Source: Virgibacillus proomii
GTDB taxonomy: Bacteria > Bacillota > Bacilli > Bacillales > Amphibacillaceae
Direction of reading: 5' to 3'
Assembly: GCF_900162615.1 (NCBI RefSeq)
Contig: NZ_FUFN01000010.1
Coordinates: 2,014,519 to 2,078,518 of the forward strand
DNA length: 64,000 nucleotides
The position numbers were made by a program, and so were the translations under genes. The notes beneath the pieces were generated by a model. That model ran no database searches, was not told where the DNA came from, and was given only the letters and a program-made list of their open reading frames with translations. Shown here one piece after another: positions 8,138 to 17,871 of the stretch (position 1 is its first letter; each line of letters starts with the position of its first letter).

Positions 8138-9430
8138 TTAAGGATAAAGCCGATTTAATAAGCGAGGAAATGGTATTGTTTCACGAACATGGTCAACTCC
8201 AGAAATCCAAGCAACAGTACGTTCTAAACCAAGTCCGAAACCGGAATGTGGAACACTTCCATATTTTCTTAGCTCTAAATACCATTGATATGCTTCTCCA
8301 GTTAATCCATGCTCTTCGTATCGCTGTTTCATAAGCTCTAGATCATCAATACGTTGAGAACCTCCAATTATCTCTCCATAGCCTTCAGGAGCAATTAAGT
8401 CTGCACATAAAACTACGTCATCTCGTTTTGGATGGGGCTTCATATAAAAAGCTTTGACATTCTTAGGGTAGTTGGTTATAAATACAGGCTTGTCATAGCT
8501 CTCTGCTATTGCCGTTTCATGTGGTGCTCCAAAATCTTCACCCCACTCTATATCCGTAAACCCTTTTTCTTTTAAGAGTTCGATTGCTTCATCATAGGTA
8601 ATCCGCGGAAAAGGTGCTTGTACTTTTTCTAATTTATCAGTGTCACGATCTAACGTATGTAACTCTAATTTACAATTTTTTAGTACACTTTGAACTATGA
8701 AGCTTACGTATTTTTCTTGGATCTCGAGACTTTCTTCATGCTCTACAAAAGCCATTTCCGGCTCAATCATCCAAAATTCAATTAAATGTCTTCTCGTTTT
8801 GGATTTTTCAGCTCGGAATGTTGGCCCAAAGGAAAAGACCTTTCCAAATGCCATTGCTGCAGCTTCCATATATAACTGACCACTTTGTGATAAATAAGCT
8901 TCCTCATCGAAGTACTTCGTGTGGAACAGTTCAGTAGTTCCTTCTGCTGATGATGCTGTTAATATTGGTGGGTCAATTTTAACAAATCCATGTTCATTAA
9001 AAAATTGATACGTAGCACGAATGATTTCATTACGAACTTTCATGATGGCATGTTGTCTTTTTGATCGAAGCCATAGATGGCGATGATCCATTAAAAATTC
9101 CGTACCGTGTTCTTTTGGTGTGATTGGATAATCATGTGATTCGTGAATTAATTCAATATCTTTTACATGCATTTCGTAACCAAATGGTGATCTTTTATCT
9201 TCGACTATTTTACCAGTAATGTACATGGAAGATTCTTGGGTTAAATTTTTGGCCAGTTGGAACGTTTCTTCACTTACATCATTTTTGGCAACCACCCCTT
9301 GGATAAATCCAGTCCCATCACGTAATTGTAAAAATGCGATTTTTCCACTGGATCGTTTATTCGTAAGCCAAGCGCCGATGGTTACGATTTGGTCATGATA
9401 GTTTGGTGCTTGAGAAATAGTTGTTTTCAA
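8138..9430 (-). CDS. asnS: asparaginyl-tRNA synthetase (AsnRS)
   Basis: This enzyme attaches asparagine to tRNA-Asn. The 430-residue class II synthetase has an N-terminal OB-fold anticodon-binding domain (about 1-105, IVTIGAWLTNKRSSGKIAFLQ), motif 2 (FRAEKSKTRRHLIEFWMIEPE region, about 206-226) and motif 3 (GFGLGLERTVAWI, near the C-terminus). The start is a TTG at 9430 preceded by taggaggt; no ATG is better placed. aspB lies 17 bases upstream, the conserved ypmA-ypmB-aspB-asnS order, linking aspartate supply to asparagine use. Confidence 0.96.
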   Translation of the reverse strand: MKTTISQAPNYHDQIVTIGAWLTNKRSSGKIAFLQLRDGTGFIQGVVAKNDVSEETFQLAKNLTQESSMYITGKIVEDKRSPFGYEMHVKDIELIHESHDYPITPKEHGTEFLMDHRHLWLRSKRQHAIMKVRNEIIRATYQFFNEHGFVKIDPPILTASSAEGTTELFHTKYFDEEAYLSQSGQLYMEAAAMAFGKVFSFGPTFRAEKSKTRRHLIEFWMIEPEMAFVEHEESLEIQEKYVSFIVQSVLKNCKLELHTLDRDTDKLEKVQAPFPRITYDEAIELLKEKGFTDIEWGEDFGAPHETAIAESYDKPVFITNYPKNVKAFYMKPHPKRDDVVLCADLIAPEGYGEIIGGSQRIDDLELMKQRYEEHGLTGEAYQWYLELRKYGSVPHSGFGLGLERTVAWISGVDHVRETIPFPRLLNRLYP

Positions 9431-9447
9431 AAGAATACCTCCTAATG

Positions 9448-10632
9448 CTATGATTGATGCGTTTTGATAAATCGTTTAATTCGATTAGCTGCTTCTTCTA
9501 ATGCTTCGATCGATGTAGCGTAGGATAAACGGATATTATTAGGTGCACCAAAACCAGTTCCCGGAATAAGTGCCACCTTCTCCTCTTCTAATAATGCACT
9601 AGCCCAATCATCTACATTTTTAAAGCCATTCGCACGTACAGCCTCCGTGACATTTGGGAATAAATAAAATGCTCCTTTTGGCTTAATGCATGTCACTCCT
9701 GGTATTTCAGTAATTAACTGATACAGTTTTTCCAAACGCTCAGAAAAGACATGTTTCATTTTCTCACTGAATTCTCCATCCATCTTATAAGCAGCTAATG
9801 TAGCATATTGTGCAATTGAAGTTGGATTGGACGTAGAATGTGAAGCTAGGCTAGTCATTGCCTTAATGATATTAGCAGGACCAGCAGCATAACCAATTCT
9901 CCATCCAGTCATAGAATGAGATTTTGATACTCCATTTACAACGACCGTTTGCTCTTTTAGTACAGGCGATAATTGTGCGATCGATACATGTGGATCTTCT
10001 GAATAAATTAGTTTTTCATAAATTTCATCGGAAACAATTAAGATATTATGCTTTAGGCAAATTTCCCCTAGCTGCTCGAGTTCTTCTTTGCTATACATCA
10101 TACCAGTTGGATTGCTCGGAGAATTAATAATAATCGCCTTTGTTTTATCGGTAATCGCTAATTCCAGCTCTTCTGGAGTAATTTTAAATGCATTTTCTTC
10201 TTTTGCAGGCACAAAAACTGGAACCCCGCCAGCAAGCTTTACTTGTTCTGGATAACTTACCCAATATGGAGCAGGAACAATAACCTCATCACCTTCATTT
10301 AAGATGACTTGGAATAACGTATAAAGTGCATGCTTTGCTCCCGTAGTAACGATAATTTGCTCTTTTTCATAAACAAGATTATTATCTGCTTTAAATTTAG
10401 CGATAATCGCTTCCTTTAGCTCGACAATACCACCAGATGGGGTATATTTAGTCATCCCTTGCTTCATTGCTTCTTCAGCAGCTTGCAAGATAGATTCTGG
10501 TGTATTAAAATCTGGCTCTCCTGCTCCTAAAGCGATGACATCATGTCCTTGTTGCTTTAATTCCTTGGCTTTTGCGGTAATAGCCAAGGTAGATGAAGGG
10601 GTTAATGTTTTAACTCTGTTTGCTAGTTCCAT
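9448..10632 (-). CDS. aspB: aspartate aminotransferase (class I, PLP)
   Basis: This enzyme interconverts oxaloacetate/glutamate and aspartate/2-oxoglutarate. The 394-residue protein closely resembles B. subtilis AspB: GAGEPDFNTP, TGAKHALYTLFQ, PYWVSYPEQVKLAGG, INSPSNPTGMMYS, and the PLP lysine in VSKSHSMTGWRIGY. I choose the ATG at 10632 because gaaaggtg sits 7 bases before it; the GTG at 10641 lies within that site. It lies between ypmB (13-base gap) and asnS (17-base gap). Confidence 0.95.
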   Translation of the reverse strand: MELANRVKTLTPSSTLAITAKAKELKQQGHDVIALGAGEPDFNTPESILQAAEEAMKQGMTKYTPSGGIVELKEAIIAKFKADNNLVYEKEQIIVTTGAKHALYTLFQVILNEGDEVIVPAPYWVSYPEQVKLAGGVPVFVPAKEENAFKITPEELELAITDKTKAIIINSPSNPTGMMYSKEELEQLGEICLKHNILIVSDEIYEKLIYSEDPHVSIAQLSPVLKEQTVVVNGVSKSHSMTGWRIGYAAGPANIIKAMTSLASHSTSNPTSIAQYATLAAYKMDGEFSEKMKHVFSERLEKLYQLITEIPGVTCIKPKGAFYLFPNVTEAVRANGFKNVDDWASALLEEEKVALIPGTGFGAPNNIRLSYATSIEALEEAANRIKRFIKTHQS

Positions 10633-10645
10633 TTTGATCACCTTT

Positions 10646-11179
10646 CTATTTAAACATTCGTTTTAAACGGTATTGTTCATAACGAGAACCATCATACATA
10701 TCGAAATAATCGAAGACGTAACGACCCGATGAATCTACATATGTAAGTTCCCAGAGTTCCTTTCCATCAACTAGTGCTGGTGTAATTTTAATAAATTTGC
10801 AGGATGAGCATTCTTTTTTCCAATCAGTAAGGATCGCTTCTTTATTAAGAATTTCTGCTTGGTCCACAGTTGTAAGTTGTTTTTCTTTTCCTTTCAACGG
10901 ATAAAAAATAATCTTATTCTTTCCTTTTTTATCTTTACCATACACTACATGATAAGCATTTTCGCCATTAAACGTTTCAATGTCTGTTACCTCTTTTAAA
11001 GAACCAGCTTTTAAAAGCTGCTGCTTTGTTTCTTCATATCCTGCTGTTTTGCTATCTAACAAATCCATATATAACACGGTTAAATAAATACCACAAGAAA
11101 CAATAATAAAAATGATGGCGAAGAGGCTCCACTTTAACCATTTAGGATTGGTAAATAGTGAAGATAGCTTGTTCTTCAT
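10646..11179 (-). CDS. ypmB: YpmB-like membrane-anchored PepSY/DUF5590 protein
   Basis: This is a 177-residue protein with one N-terminal membrane segment (WSLFAIIFIIVSCGIYLTVLYM) and an external domain with PepSY-like halves: one around ENAYHVVYGKDKKGKNKIIF, one around KELWELTYVDSSGRYVFDY. B. subtilis YpmB has the same design and position (ypmA-ypmB-aspB-asnS). The function is unknown. The start is uncertain: ATG at 11179 has a weak ggatgg upstream, and an in-frame ATG at 11188 has no better site. Both starts lie within ypmA, so translation is probably coupled. Confidence 0.8.
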   Translation of the reverse strand: MKNKLSSLFTNPKWLKWSLFAIIFIIVSCGIYLTVLYMDLLDSKTAGYEETKQQLLKAGSLKEVTDIETFNGENAYHVVYGKDKKGKNKIIFYPLKGKEKQLTTVDQAEILNKEAILTDWKKECSSCKFIKITPALVDGKELWELTYVDSSGRYVFDYFDMYDGSRYEQYRLKRMFK

Positions 11180-11312
11180 TTGTACCATCCAATGCTAATC
11201 CGAACATAAAATCTTGTTCTTTTAAGGTTTTATTTAACAAATCAACAATTTTATATAGATCCGGTGAATAGTGAAGCTTTACAGCTGCTAATTTTGTTAA
11301 AGAATTCTCCAT
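11142..11312 (-). CDS. ypmA: YpmA family protein (DUF4264)
   Basis: This 56-residue protein aligns along its length with B. subtilis YpmA, including KLHYSPDLYKIVDLLNKTLK, DFMFGLALD and the C-terminal AIFTIYQS. The ATG at 11312 follows an excellent ribosome binding site (ccaggaggg); the frame is open further upstream to 11420 but without a site. It is the first gene of ypmA-ypmB-aspB-asnS and overlaps the start of ypmB. The function is unknown. Confidence 0.88.
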   Translation of the reverse strand: MENSLTKLAAVKLHYSPDLYKIVDLLNKTLKEQDFMFGLALDGTNEEQAIFTIYQS

Positions 11313-11426
11313 CTTTTTCCCTCCTGGATAAAAGTTTCTTGTTTTATCAAGATCTGTTAGACATAATATGCAGCTTGCTGCAAATGCTAGGTATATGCTG
11401 AATGAATATAAATGAAGCATAGTTAT

Positions 11427-11435
11427 AGTATACCA
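11427..11435 (-). promoter_or_regulatory. extended -10 promoter for ypmA-ypmB-aspB-asnS
   Basis: On the minus strand TGG directly precedes TATACT (11427-11432), an extended -10 element. No good -35 is visible. The expected transcript start is near 11420, about 110 bases before ypmA. Confidence 0.45.
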
Positions 11436-11509
11436 AGCTTCTTACCAAATTTGTTTTGTTTTTATTTATTTCGGCAAATTTTTTTCTAACCTATACCACT
11501 TTATGAATG

Positions 11510-11538
11510 CTGATGCTTCTATTGAGCATCAGTTTTTT
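11510..11538 (+). terminator. orphan plus-strand terminator-like hairpin
   Basis: The perfect stem ctgatgct / agcatcag with a 7-base loop is followed by seven T residues on the plus strand, but no plus-strand gene lies upstream. It adjoins a family C repeat and is probably part of that repeated block. Confidence 0.5.
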
Positions 11539-11540
11539 TA

Positions 11541-11620
11541 TACTATAGGAATGTATAAAACTTTAGGTTTTGTATCTTTCGCCATAAAACTTGGCGACAA
11601 GCCAAGTTTTTCTAATATAG
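11541..11620 (-). repeat. family C repeat, copy 2
   Basis: This is an inverted-orientation copy containing tatagga, the core tttcgccataaaacttggc and the short hairpin cttggcgacaagccaag. It matches 1581-1645 and 20790-20867. It has no family A insertion. The rest of the 11313-11700 gap holds no gene. Confidence 0.65.
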
Positions 11621-11700
11621 GAAATTATATATGCATGTTGAGTAACTTCTTTAAACGTATCATGATCTCGCTGAATCGCCTAATCATTGAGTTCGCTTCA

Positions 11701-14499
11701 TTAAAACCATTGTTCTGCTTTTTTCAATAACTCATTGGTTGTATCAAAGGTCAATGGTACCTTAGGAATGGAGTCAATAAAATATTTCCCATATCGAGCT
11801 TTGATAATTCGTGAATCACAAATAAAAACAATTCCTCGATCATTACTGGAGCGAATTAGTCTGCCAAAGCCTTGTTTAAAGCGAATGACAGCATTTGGTA
11901 AAGCATATTCCATAAATGGGTTTTTCCCTTTGTTCTTAAAAAATTGTGCCTTCGCCTGATGAACGGGATGATCAGGCGGTTGAAATGGTAATCGGACAAT
12001 GACAAGGCAAGATAAATCTTCTCCTGGTATATCAACGCCTTCCCAAAATGAACTAGTTCCTAATAAGATGGCGTGATTGAATGATTGAAAATTTTTCTTC
12101 AAACGTGTTCTGCTGCCACTAGAAATACCTTGAGCAATTAATACATAACGATCATCTTGCATCATTTCTTTTAAAATTTCATATGATTTACGTAACATTT
12201 CATATGAGGTAAATAAGACTAGCATACGTCCATCTGTAATTTGTGCCAAAGATAAAATTACTTCGCTAGTTGCGTAAATAAAATCATCATTATTTCCATA
12301 TTTTATATCTGGAAAATCATTCGGTATCATTAACTGGACTTGATCATAGTAAGAAAATGGAGATGCAATTTGTTTTGCAATTAATCTGTCCGGATCAATT
12401 CCAAGTCGATCGATAATAAATTGGAATGACTTCCCCATCGTTAAGGTAGCACTTGTCAAAATAACACTGTGCTTTGTAGTAAAGAAGTCTTCAGCTAATA
12501 ATGTTGACACATCAGTAGGTTCGCTATACAAATAGACCGCATTTTTGGCTCCATTTGCTTCAATTTCCATCCACTTTACCTGTTTCATACTGTCTTCAAC
12601 AAGAAAAAGCTGTTCCAGTTGATCAATATATATTTGTAACTGTTCTGTACAATAATTAATTCTCTCATTATCCTCAGTTCGAATTTCTTCTTTGTTTAAC
12701 TGGGCTTTCATGATAGCCAAACCATGAATCAAATCCCTAAGGTAAAAGATAAGCCGAGTTACCATATCAATAATCGTACTCCACTTTCTTTCATCTTCCT
12801 GCTTTTTTTCAAACCGATACTGAGTTCTGCCAATATCACTTAACGTTTTATTTATTCTTCGTTGCTCCATGACGTATTGAAATAACTGCCGAAACAAATC
12901 ATCTGTTTCATACTTTGCATTATCTAATAACTCATTCCACTGTTCTACTATTGTTGCAGGTACAGCTACTTCATAATGCGAGAGAATGCGATAAACAAGC
13001 TTTTCATCATCTGTTTTCCCCAGTTGATTAAGCGTATACTGTATTTGAACATAATCCAGTTTTAAACCGTAATACCTAGAGACGGTTGCTTCAAAATGAT
13101 GTGCTTCATCGATAATTACTTGATCAAAGCTTGGCAACAGAGATGAGGCATGAAACATATCGGTACATAACAATGCATGATTCGTAATTACAATATTTGC
13201 CTGCTGCGCCTTCCGACGTGCCTTTTGATAATAAGATTTAAAAAACCATGGAGAAGTCGGATCAATATTTTCTTCCATCTCAGCGGAAATCCGCCTGAAA
13301 AATCGATAACCACTAGCGGGCAATTGGATCTCATCAATATCACCGGTACATGTTTCTGTTAACCAAACGAATATCATAGCTTTGGTTAAGGCAATATCAT
13401 AATTGTTCTCTTCTGTTTCAGCTAGTTCTTGTTCTAACTTCTCCAAGCTAATATAATGAGATTTTCCTTTTAAAAGCGCAACTCGAAAAGGAAATGGCAG
13501 CAGTTTTTTGATTAGCGGGGTTTCTTCTTCCAATAATTGTGATTGCAATTGAGTTGTATACGTACTAATCACGATTCTTTTCCCTGTTGTAACTGCTTTG
13601 TAGACGGCAGGGATTAAATATGCTAATGATTTTCCAGTACCGGTCTCTGCTTCAATTAATGCATGCTCTTTTCTCTGAAACGCATCAAAAATAATTTCTG
13701 ACATTTCCCGTTGTCCAGTTCGCCTCTCATATTTTTCCATCGTTTTTGCAAGCGTTCCGTCCGCTTCATAAATGCTGTCAAGATAATCACCGAATGATAT
13801 ATCTACAGAGGTAAGCGGTTCATCTATTATCTCTGTATGCCGATAGGCCAGTCCCCGATATGTATCTATTTTCGTATCCTCGGATGGGTTAAACAATCGT
13901 TGCTCTTTATAATAATGAAACAGTTTATACACGTCAGACTTTAATGTTTTTTCTAGTTTTAAAAGCTGATCCATTGTTTCATATGGTAAAGAAGCAAGCT
14001 TCTCTTTTATTTTTAAAAATAATTTCCCTGTTACGAAAGCGTCCGATAACGCTCGATGAGGTTGATTATGATTAATCTGTAAATGTTCGGTAAGCTGATT
14101 TAACTTATAACTAGGTGAAGTTGGGAAAAAAATTCTAGCCAATTCTACCGTATCGAGTACCGGATTAGTTAACTTTGATTGACCGCAATTCTCTAATTCC
14201 AAATTTAAAAAACCTAAATCAAATGGAACATTATGAGCTATCAGGTAGCTGTCTTTAAACAGTTCGATAATTTCTTCAGCAACCTCATTAAAGGTAGGAG
14301 CCTCCATAACATCTTCATCTGAAATCCCTGTTAGATTTGTGATAAATGAAGGGATTTCCTGTTTGGGATTCAGTAAGGTGGAGTAACTATCAACAATGGC
14401 ATCTTGTTCAATAACAACAATTCCTACTTCAATAATTTTATCTGTTTTTGCTGGTGAGTTTCCGGTTGTTTCTAAATCTATGACTACATATCGATCCAT
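11701..14499 (-). CDS. dinG: DinG-family 3'-5' exonuclease/helicase
   Basis: This is a 932-residue fusion of an N-terminal DnaQ-like exonuclease (about 1-165; VIDLETTG supplies Asp and Glu, later HRALSDA) and an XPD/DinG-type superfamily 2 helicase (Walker A ETGTGKSLAYLIP near 287, Walker B IDEAHH near 466, C-terminal GFGRLIRSSNDRG). This is the usual Gram-positive DinG arrangement. Gram-positive DinG proteins lack the [4Fe-4S] cysteines. I choose ATG 14499 (MDRYVVIDLE) because gaggtgg precedes it. The role is probably in DNA repair or nuclease processing. birA lies 47 bases upstream. Confidence 0.93.
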   Translation of the reverse strand: MDRYVVIDLETTGNSPAKTDKIIEVGIVVIEQDAIVDSYSTLLNPKQEIPSFITNLTGISDEDVMEAPTFNEVAEEIIELFKDSYLIAHNVPFDLGFLNLELENCGQSKLTNPVLDTVELARIFFPTSPSYKLNQLTEHLQINHNQPHRALSDAFVTGKLFLKIKEKLASLPYETMDQLLKLEKTLKSDVYKLFHYYKEQRLFNPSEDTKIDTYRGLAYRHTEIIDEPLTSVDISFGDYLDSIYEADGTLAKTMEKYERRTGQREMSEIIFDAFQRKEHALIEAETGTGKSLAYLIPAVYKAVTTGKRIVISTYTTQLQSQLLEEETPLIKKLLPFPFRVALLKGKSHYISLEKLEQELAETEENNYDIALTKAMIFVWLTETCTGDIDEIQLPASGYRFFRRISAEMEENIDPTSPWFFKSYYQKARRKAQQANIVITNHALLCTDMFHASSLLPSFDQVIIDEAHHFEATVSRYYGLKLDYVQIQYTLNQLGKTDDEKLVYRILSHYEVAVPATIVEQWNELLDNAKYETDDLFRQLFQYVMEQRRINKTLSDIGRTQYRFEKKQEDERKWSTIIDMVTRLIFYLRDLIHGLAIMKAQLNKEEIRTEDNERINYCTEQLQIYIDQLEQLFLVEDSMKQVKWMEIEANGAKNAVYLYSEPTDVSTLLAEDFFTTKHSVILTSATLTMGKSFQFIIDRLGIDPDRLIAKQIASPFSYYDQVQLMIPNDFPDIKYGNNDDFIYATSEVILSLAQITDGRMLVLFTSYEMLRKSYEILKEMMQDDRYVLIAQGISSGSRTRLKKNFQSFNHAILLGTSSFWEGVDIPGEDLSCLVIVRLPFQPPDHPVHQAKAQFFKNKGKNPFMEYALPNAVIRFKQGFGRLIRSSNDRGIVFICDSRIIKARYGKYFIDSIPKVPLTFDTTNELLKKAEQWF

Positions 14500-14546
14500 A
14501 CATAACCACCTCACTTCATTTGTGATCGTATTTACCAGTTGTTCAG

Positions 14547-15548
14547 TTAGTCGGACGATGAATAGTCAAACCAGTCAATTTCTCCAGAATATAACCGTTC
14601 AACACGATTTTCCTCATTTTTTACTAATAATGCTCCATCTTCGGCCAACCCGTAAAATATAGCTTTTTGTTGTTTATTTAATTGGTGAATCGTAATCATT
14701 TCACCGATGCGAAACCCGTACTTTTCCCATTTTGTCTTTACCACTTGAAAACCTTTCTTTATATATAAATCATAAATATGCTCAAAAGATACTAAAAAAT
14801 GCTGGATTATTTGTTGAATAGACCACTCTGTTCCAGATTCAATTCGCAGTGAAGTTGCTCGCTGCTGTAATTCCTCCGGCCAGTCTTCCAATTGTTGATT
14901 TATATTTAATCCTACACCAATGATTACGTAGTCGATCTGATCTTGTTCTGCTTGTAGTTCTGTTAAAATTCCAGCACATTTTTTACCATTACTAAACAGT
15001 ATATCATTTGGCCACTTAATCAGTGGATGTAAAGGTGTAAGTTCTTTAATCGTATCCGCTAAAGCAACAGCAGTTAATAATGTTAATTGCGGAGCAAGAT
15101 ATGGAGGTAAAGGTGGTTCGAGAATTATGCTCAACCACATACCATCGCCTTTTTTAGTGTGCCACGTTCTATTCATTCTGCCTCTACCTGAAGTTTGTTC
15201 ATTTGCAATAACAATTGTTCCATGTTCACTAATACTTTCCTTAGCAGTGTTATGAGCAAGGATTTGCGTAGAGCTAGTTACTTCACGGTGAATGATCTTT
15301 TTGCCAAGCCAGTTCGTATCTAAGCCCCATTGCAGCGTATTTGCTGTTATTTTATCCGGATAGCCAATAATTCGATAACCAAGCTTCGACTTTGCTTCAA
15401 TCAAATAGCCATCTTTTTTTAGATCATTCATATGTTTCCAAATGGCACTACGCGATATATTTAGTTGTTCAGAGAGTTTTTGTCCGGAAATATACGTATC
15501 TTTATTCTCTGCCAATAGATGAATTAATTTATTCCGGGTGGATTCCAT
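14547..15548 (-). CDS. birA: biotin-protein ligase / biotin repressor BirA
   Basis: This enzyme makes biotinyl-5'-AMP, attaches biotin to carboxylases, and represses biotin genes. Domains: N-terminal winged helix (about 1-65, SGQKLSEQLNISRSAIWKHM), catalytic core with the biotin loop GRGRMNRTWHT (about 125-135) and KWPNDILF, then a C-terminal SH3-like domain. It has 333 residues. I choose ATG 15548 over GTG 15557, because the ribosome binding site aaaggag lies immediately before the GTG. The gene start overlaps the 3' end of cca by 25 bases, consistent with translational coupling. Confidence 0.94.
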   Translation of the reverse strand: MESTRNKLIHLLAENKDTYISGQKLSEQLNISRSAIWKHMNDLKKDGYLIEAKSKLGYRIIGYPDKITANTLQWGLDTNWLGKKIIHREVTSSTQILAHNTAKESISEHGTIVIANEQTSGRGRMNRTWHTKKGDGMWLSIILEPPLPPYLAPQLTLLTAVALADTIKELTPLHPLIKWPNDILFSNGKKCAGILTELQAEQDQIDYVIIGVGLNINQQLEDWPEELQQRATSLRIESGTEWSIQQIIQHFLVSFEHIYDLYIKKGFQVVKTKWEKYGFRIGEMITIHQLNKQQKAIFYGLAEDGALLVKNEENRVERLYSGEIDWFDYSSSD

Positions 15549-16723
15549 TTTATCCACTCCTTTATCGCTTGATATTCATTAGGTAATTGCTTTGTAACAA
15601 TTTGGCGTTCAATAGAATTTAATAATTGCTGGATCCATGGTCCACGTTTTGAACCTGGAAATAGCTCTAAAATATCATTACCGCTAAAATTGATTTCCTG
15701 TTTTGTATGTATTGGTAATGCATGGTCTATTTCCAGCATCTGTTCCATCATAACTTTCTTACCGCATAAACAACTAATAAGCCGCACAAAACCGCCATAG
15801 AGAGTATTCGGCAATTGATAAACAAGCCAAGGACTTAGACCTTCATGACTGAATAAATCAATTTGCTCGGTTAATTGTAATGCTTCTCGTTTTTGCTTGT
15901 TGGAGCATTTCCAAGCCTTTGACCAAGCTGCAATAGAAATAGAGCGATCTAAAAAATGAAATAAGACCAATACTTCACTAAATGAAAGTAATGGCTTTAC
16001 ATTAGCTGGCAAACGAACAAATAATTGATCGTTGTCACGAAATATCGGTAAATATTGATATATTTTTAAATTTATAATGTAATCGAGCGCTTTTTGTACA
16101 TGTTCTCCTGCAAACAACTTCGTAAATTCTTTTGTAATTCGTTCCACAGCAAGACCTTCTATTTCCTGTTTTACTTGTTTCATATGTGTAATGGTTTCCG
16201 GATGAATGGTAAAGCCGAGCTGACTGCTAAATCGTAATGCACGAATAATACGCAATGGATCCTCCGAGAATCTTTCTACCCCATTGCCAACTGTTCGGAT
16301 GATTCCTTTTTTTAAATCACTTTTGCCATGAAATAAATCAATAATCTTTCCATCTTTATCCATGGCAAGTGCGTTAATGGTAAAGTCCCTTCGCTCAAGA
16401 TCCTTGTCAATTTGGTCAATATACGTAACTGTATCTGGATGGCGTTGATCTGAATAATTGCCATCGACCCGGAATGTCGTTACCTCATAGGATTGTCCTT
16501 CAAATCGAACGATCACAGTACCATGCTCAATCCCAACCGGAATAATCGATTCAAATATTTGCTGTAACTCATCAGGGGTTGCTGATGTAGCAATATCAAT
16601 ATCTCCAATTGGTCGACTTATCAAATAATCTCGAACACAGCCACCAACAAAATAAGCTTGGTGCTGATAACTTTCAATTATTTCTAAGATGGCCTTTGCT
16701 TTATGAAAGGGGTTTGCTAACAT
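15524..16723 (-). CDS. cca: CCA tRNA nucleotidyltransferase
   Basis: This enzyme adds or repairs the CCA end of tRNAs. The 399-residue protein has the class II nucleotidyltransferase motifs GGCVRD (near 27), DIDIATSA (metal-binding Asp pair), RRDFTINALA and EDPLRIIRALRF, then a helical tRNA-binding C-terminal half. The ATG at 16723 follows ggtgatt and lies 5 bases after the bshA stop; upstream TTG and GTG codons in frame are less likely. It is part of the mgsA-bshA-cca-birA cluster. Confidence 0.94.
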   Translation of the reverse strand: MLANPFHKAKAILEIIESYQHQAYFVGGCVRDYLISRPIGDIDIATSATPDELQQIFESIIPVGIEHGTVIVRFEGQSYEVTTFRVDGNYSDQRHPDTVTYIDQIDKDLERRDFTINALAMDKDGKIIDLFHGKSDLKKGIIRTVGNGVERFSEDPLRIIRALRFSSQLGFTIHPETITHMKQVKQEIEGLAVERITKEFTKLFAGEHVQKALDYIINLKIYQYLPIFRDNDQLFVRLPANVKPLLSFSEVLVLFHFLDRSISIAAWSKAWKCSNKQKREALQLTEQIDLFSHEGLSPWLVYQLPNTLYGGFVRLISCLCGKKVMMEQMLEIDHALPIHTKQEINFSGNDILELFPGSKRGPWIQQLLNSIERQIVTKQLPNEYQAIKEWIKWNPPGIN

Positions 16724-16728
16724 GTTAA

Positions 16729-17871
16729 TCACCAATTTCTAATTCTATGACTACCTAGTACTTGTTCATACAATTGCTCATATTCGTTTACAATAATATC
16801 GGAATGGAACTTAACGTTTGCCCGCTTCAGCGCCTGTTCAGAAAATAAATGTAACTTGTTTTCATCTGTTAATAATTGAACCGCATATTCCGCTGCTTGA
16901 TTTACTGCACCAAGTTGAACAAGATAACCTGTTACTCCATGTTCAATCACTTCAGGAATACCGCCAATTCTCGTTCCAATACAAGGAACACCGCAAGCCA
17001 TTGCTTCTAATAAGACAAGGCCAAAGCTTTCTTTTTCAGATAAAAGTAATTTCAAATCACTAATTCGTATGAAATCACTGATGTTTTTTTGTTTTCCTAA
17101 AAACAATACATGTTCCTGTAAACCTAATTCATCAACAAGCTCCATTGCAGTACTACACTCAGGGCCATCACCAATTAATAATAGCTTGCAATCAATTCGT
17201 TTTTGGATTTGAGCAAATGTATGAATAATATCTGGCAATCGTTTTACCTTGCGAAAGTTAGAGATATGGACGATTACCTTTTCCGATGGTTTGATCCCAT
17301 ATTGTTCTTTAATGGACGGTAATGATTTTGGATAATATTCCTTTTCATTGACAAAATTATAAATAACATGAATGGGCTGTTTAACATTTAATTGTTTTTT
17401 CGTTTGTTCTTTCAGATGTTCTGAAACAGCAGTCACAGCATCAGAATGGTTAATAGCATGGGTAATCATATTTTTAAAAATATCGTCAATCGCCAATACT
17501 GTAATATCCGTCCCATGCAAAGTGGTAACTATTTTTACATCTCGATCTGCTATATCTCTTGCTAGGAGCGCACTAACTGCATGTGGCATGGCATAATGAA
17601 CATGCAAAATATCTAACTCCTCCCGACTTATTACTTCCGCCATTTTTGCTGCTAAAGCCAAGTCATAAGGAGGATACTGAAATACGGGATAATGACTTAA
17701 TTCAACTTCATGATAGTAAATTCGTGGGTTAATTCGATTTAAGCGAAAGGGTAAACTGGATGTAATAAAATGTACTTCATTACCTCTCTCAGCCAAAAGC
17801 ATACCAAGTTCTGTTGCGATAATACCAGACCCGCCAACACTAGGATAGCAAGTAATACCTATTTTTTTCAT
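16729..17871 (-). CDS. bshA: N-acetyl-alpha-D-glucosaminyl L-malate synthase BshA
   Basis: This enzyme makes GlcNAc-malate, the first step of bacillithiol synthesis. The 380-residue GT4 glycosyltransferase has an N-terminal glycine-rich start (ITCYPSVGGSGIIATELG), HVHYAMPHA, TTLHGTDIT, and the nucleotide-sugar site KESFGLVLLEAMACG with two glutamates. Its ATG overlaps the mgsA stop in an ATGA. In B. subtilis bshB1 (the deacetylase) lies between mgsA and bshA. Here there is no room for it, so step two must be encoded elsewhere. The bacillithiol-disulfide reductase gene is at 59803-60765. Confidence 0.93.
   Translation of the reverse strand: MKKIGITCYPSVGGSGIIATELGMLLAERGNEVHFITSSLPFRLNRINPRIYYHEVELSHYPVFQYPPYDLALAAKMAEVISREELDILHVHYAMPHAVSALLARDIADRDVKIVTTLHGTDITVLAIDDIFKNMITHAINHSDAVTAVSEHLKEQTKKQLNVKQPIHVIYNFVNEKEYYPKSLPSIKEQYGIKPSEKVIVHISNFRKVKRLPDIIHTFAQIQKRIDCKLLLIGDGPECSTAMELVDELGLQEHVLFLGKQKNISDFIRISDLKLLLSEKESFGLVLLEAMACGVPCIGTRIGGIPEVIEHGVTGYLVQLGAVNQAAEYAVQLLTDENKLHLFSEQALKRANVKFHSDIIVNEYEQLYEQVLGSHRIRNW

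Noticed and set aside
8138..11500. T-box riboswitch for asnS-aspB
   Set aside because: I looked for the conserved AGGGTGG-type sequence and a specifier hairpin upstream of ypmA and asnS and saw neither.
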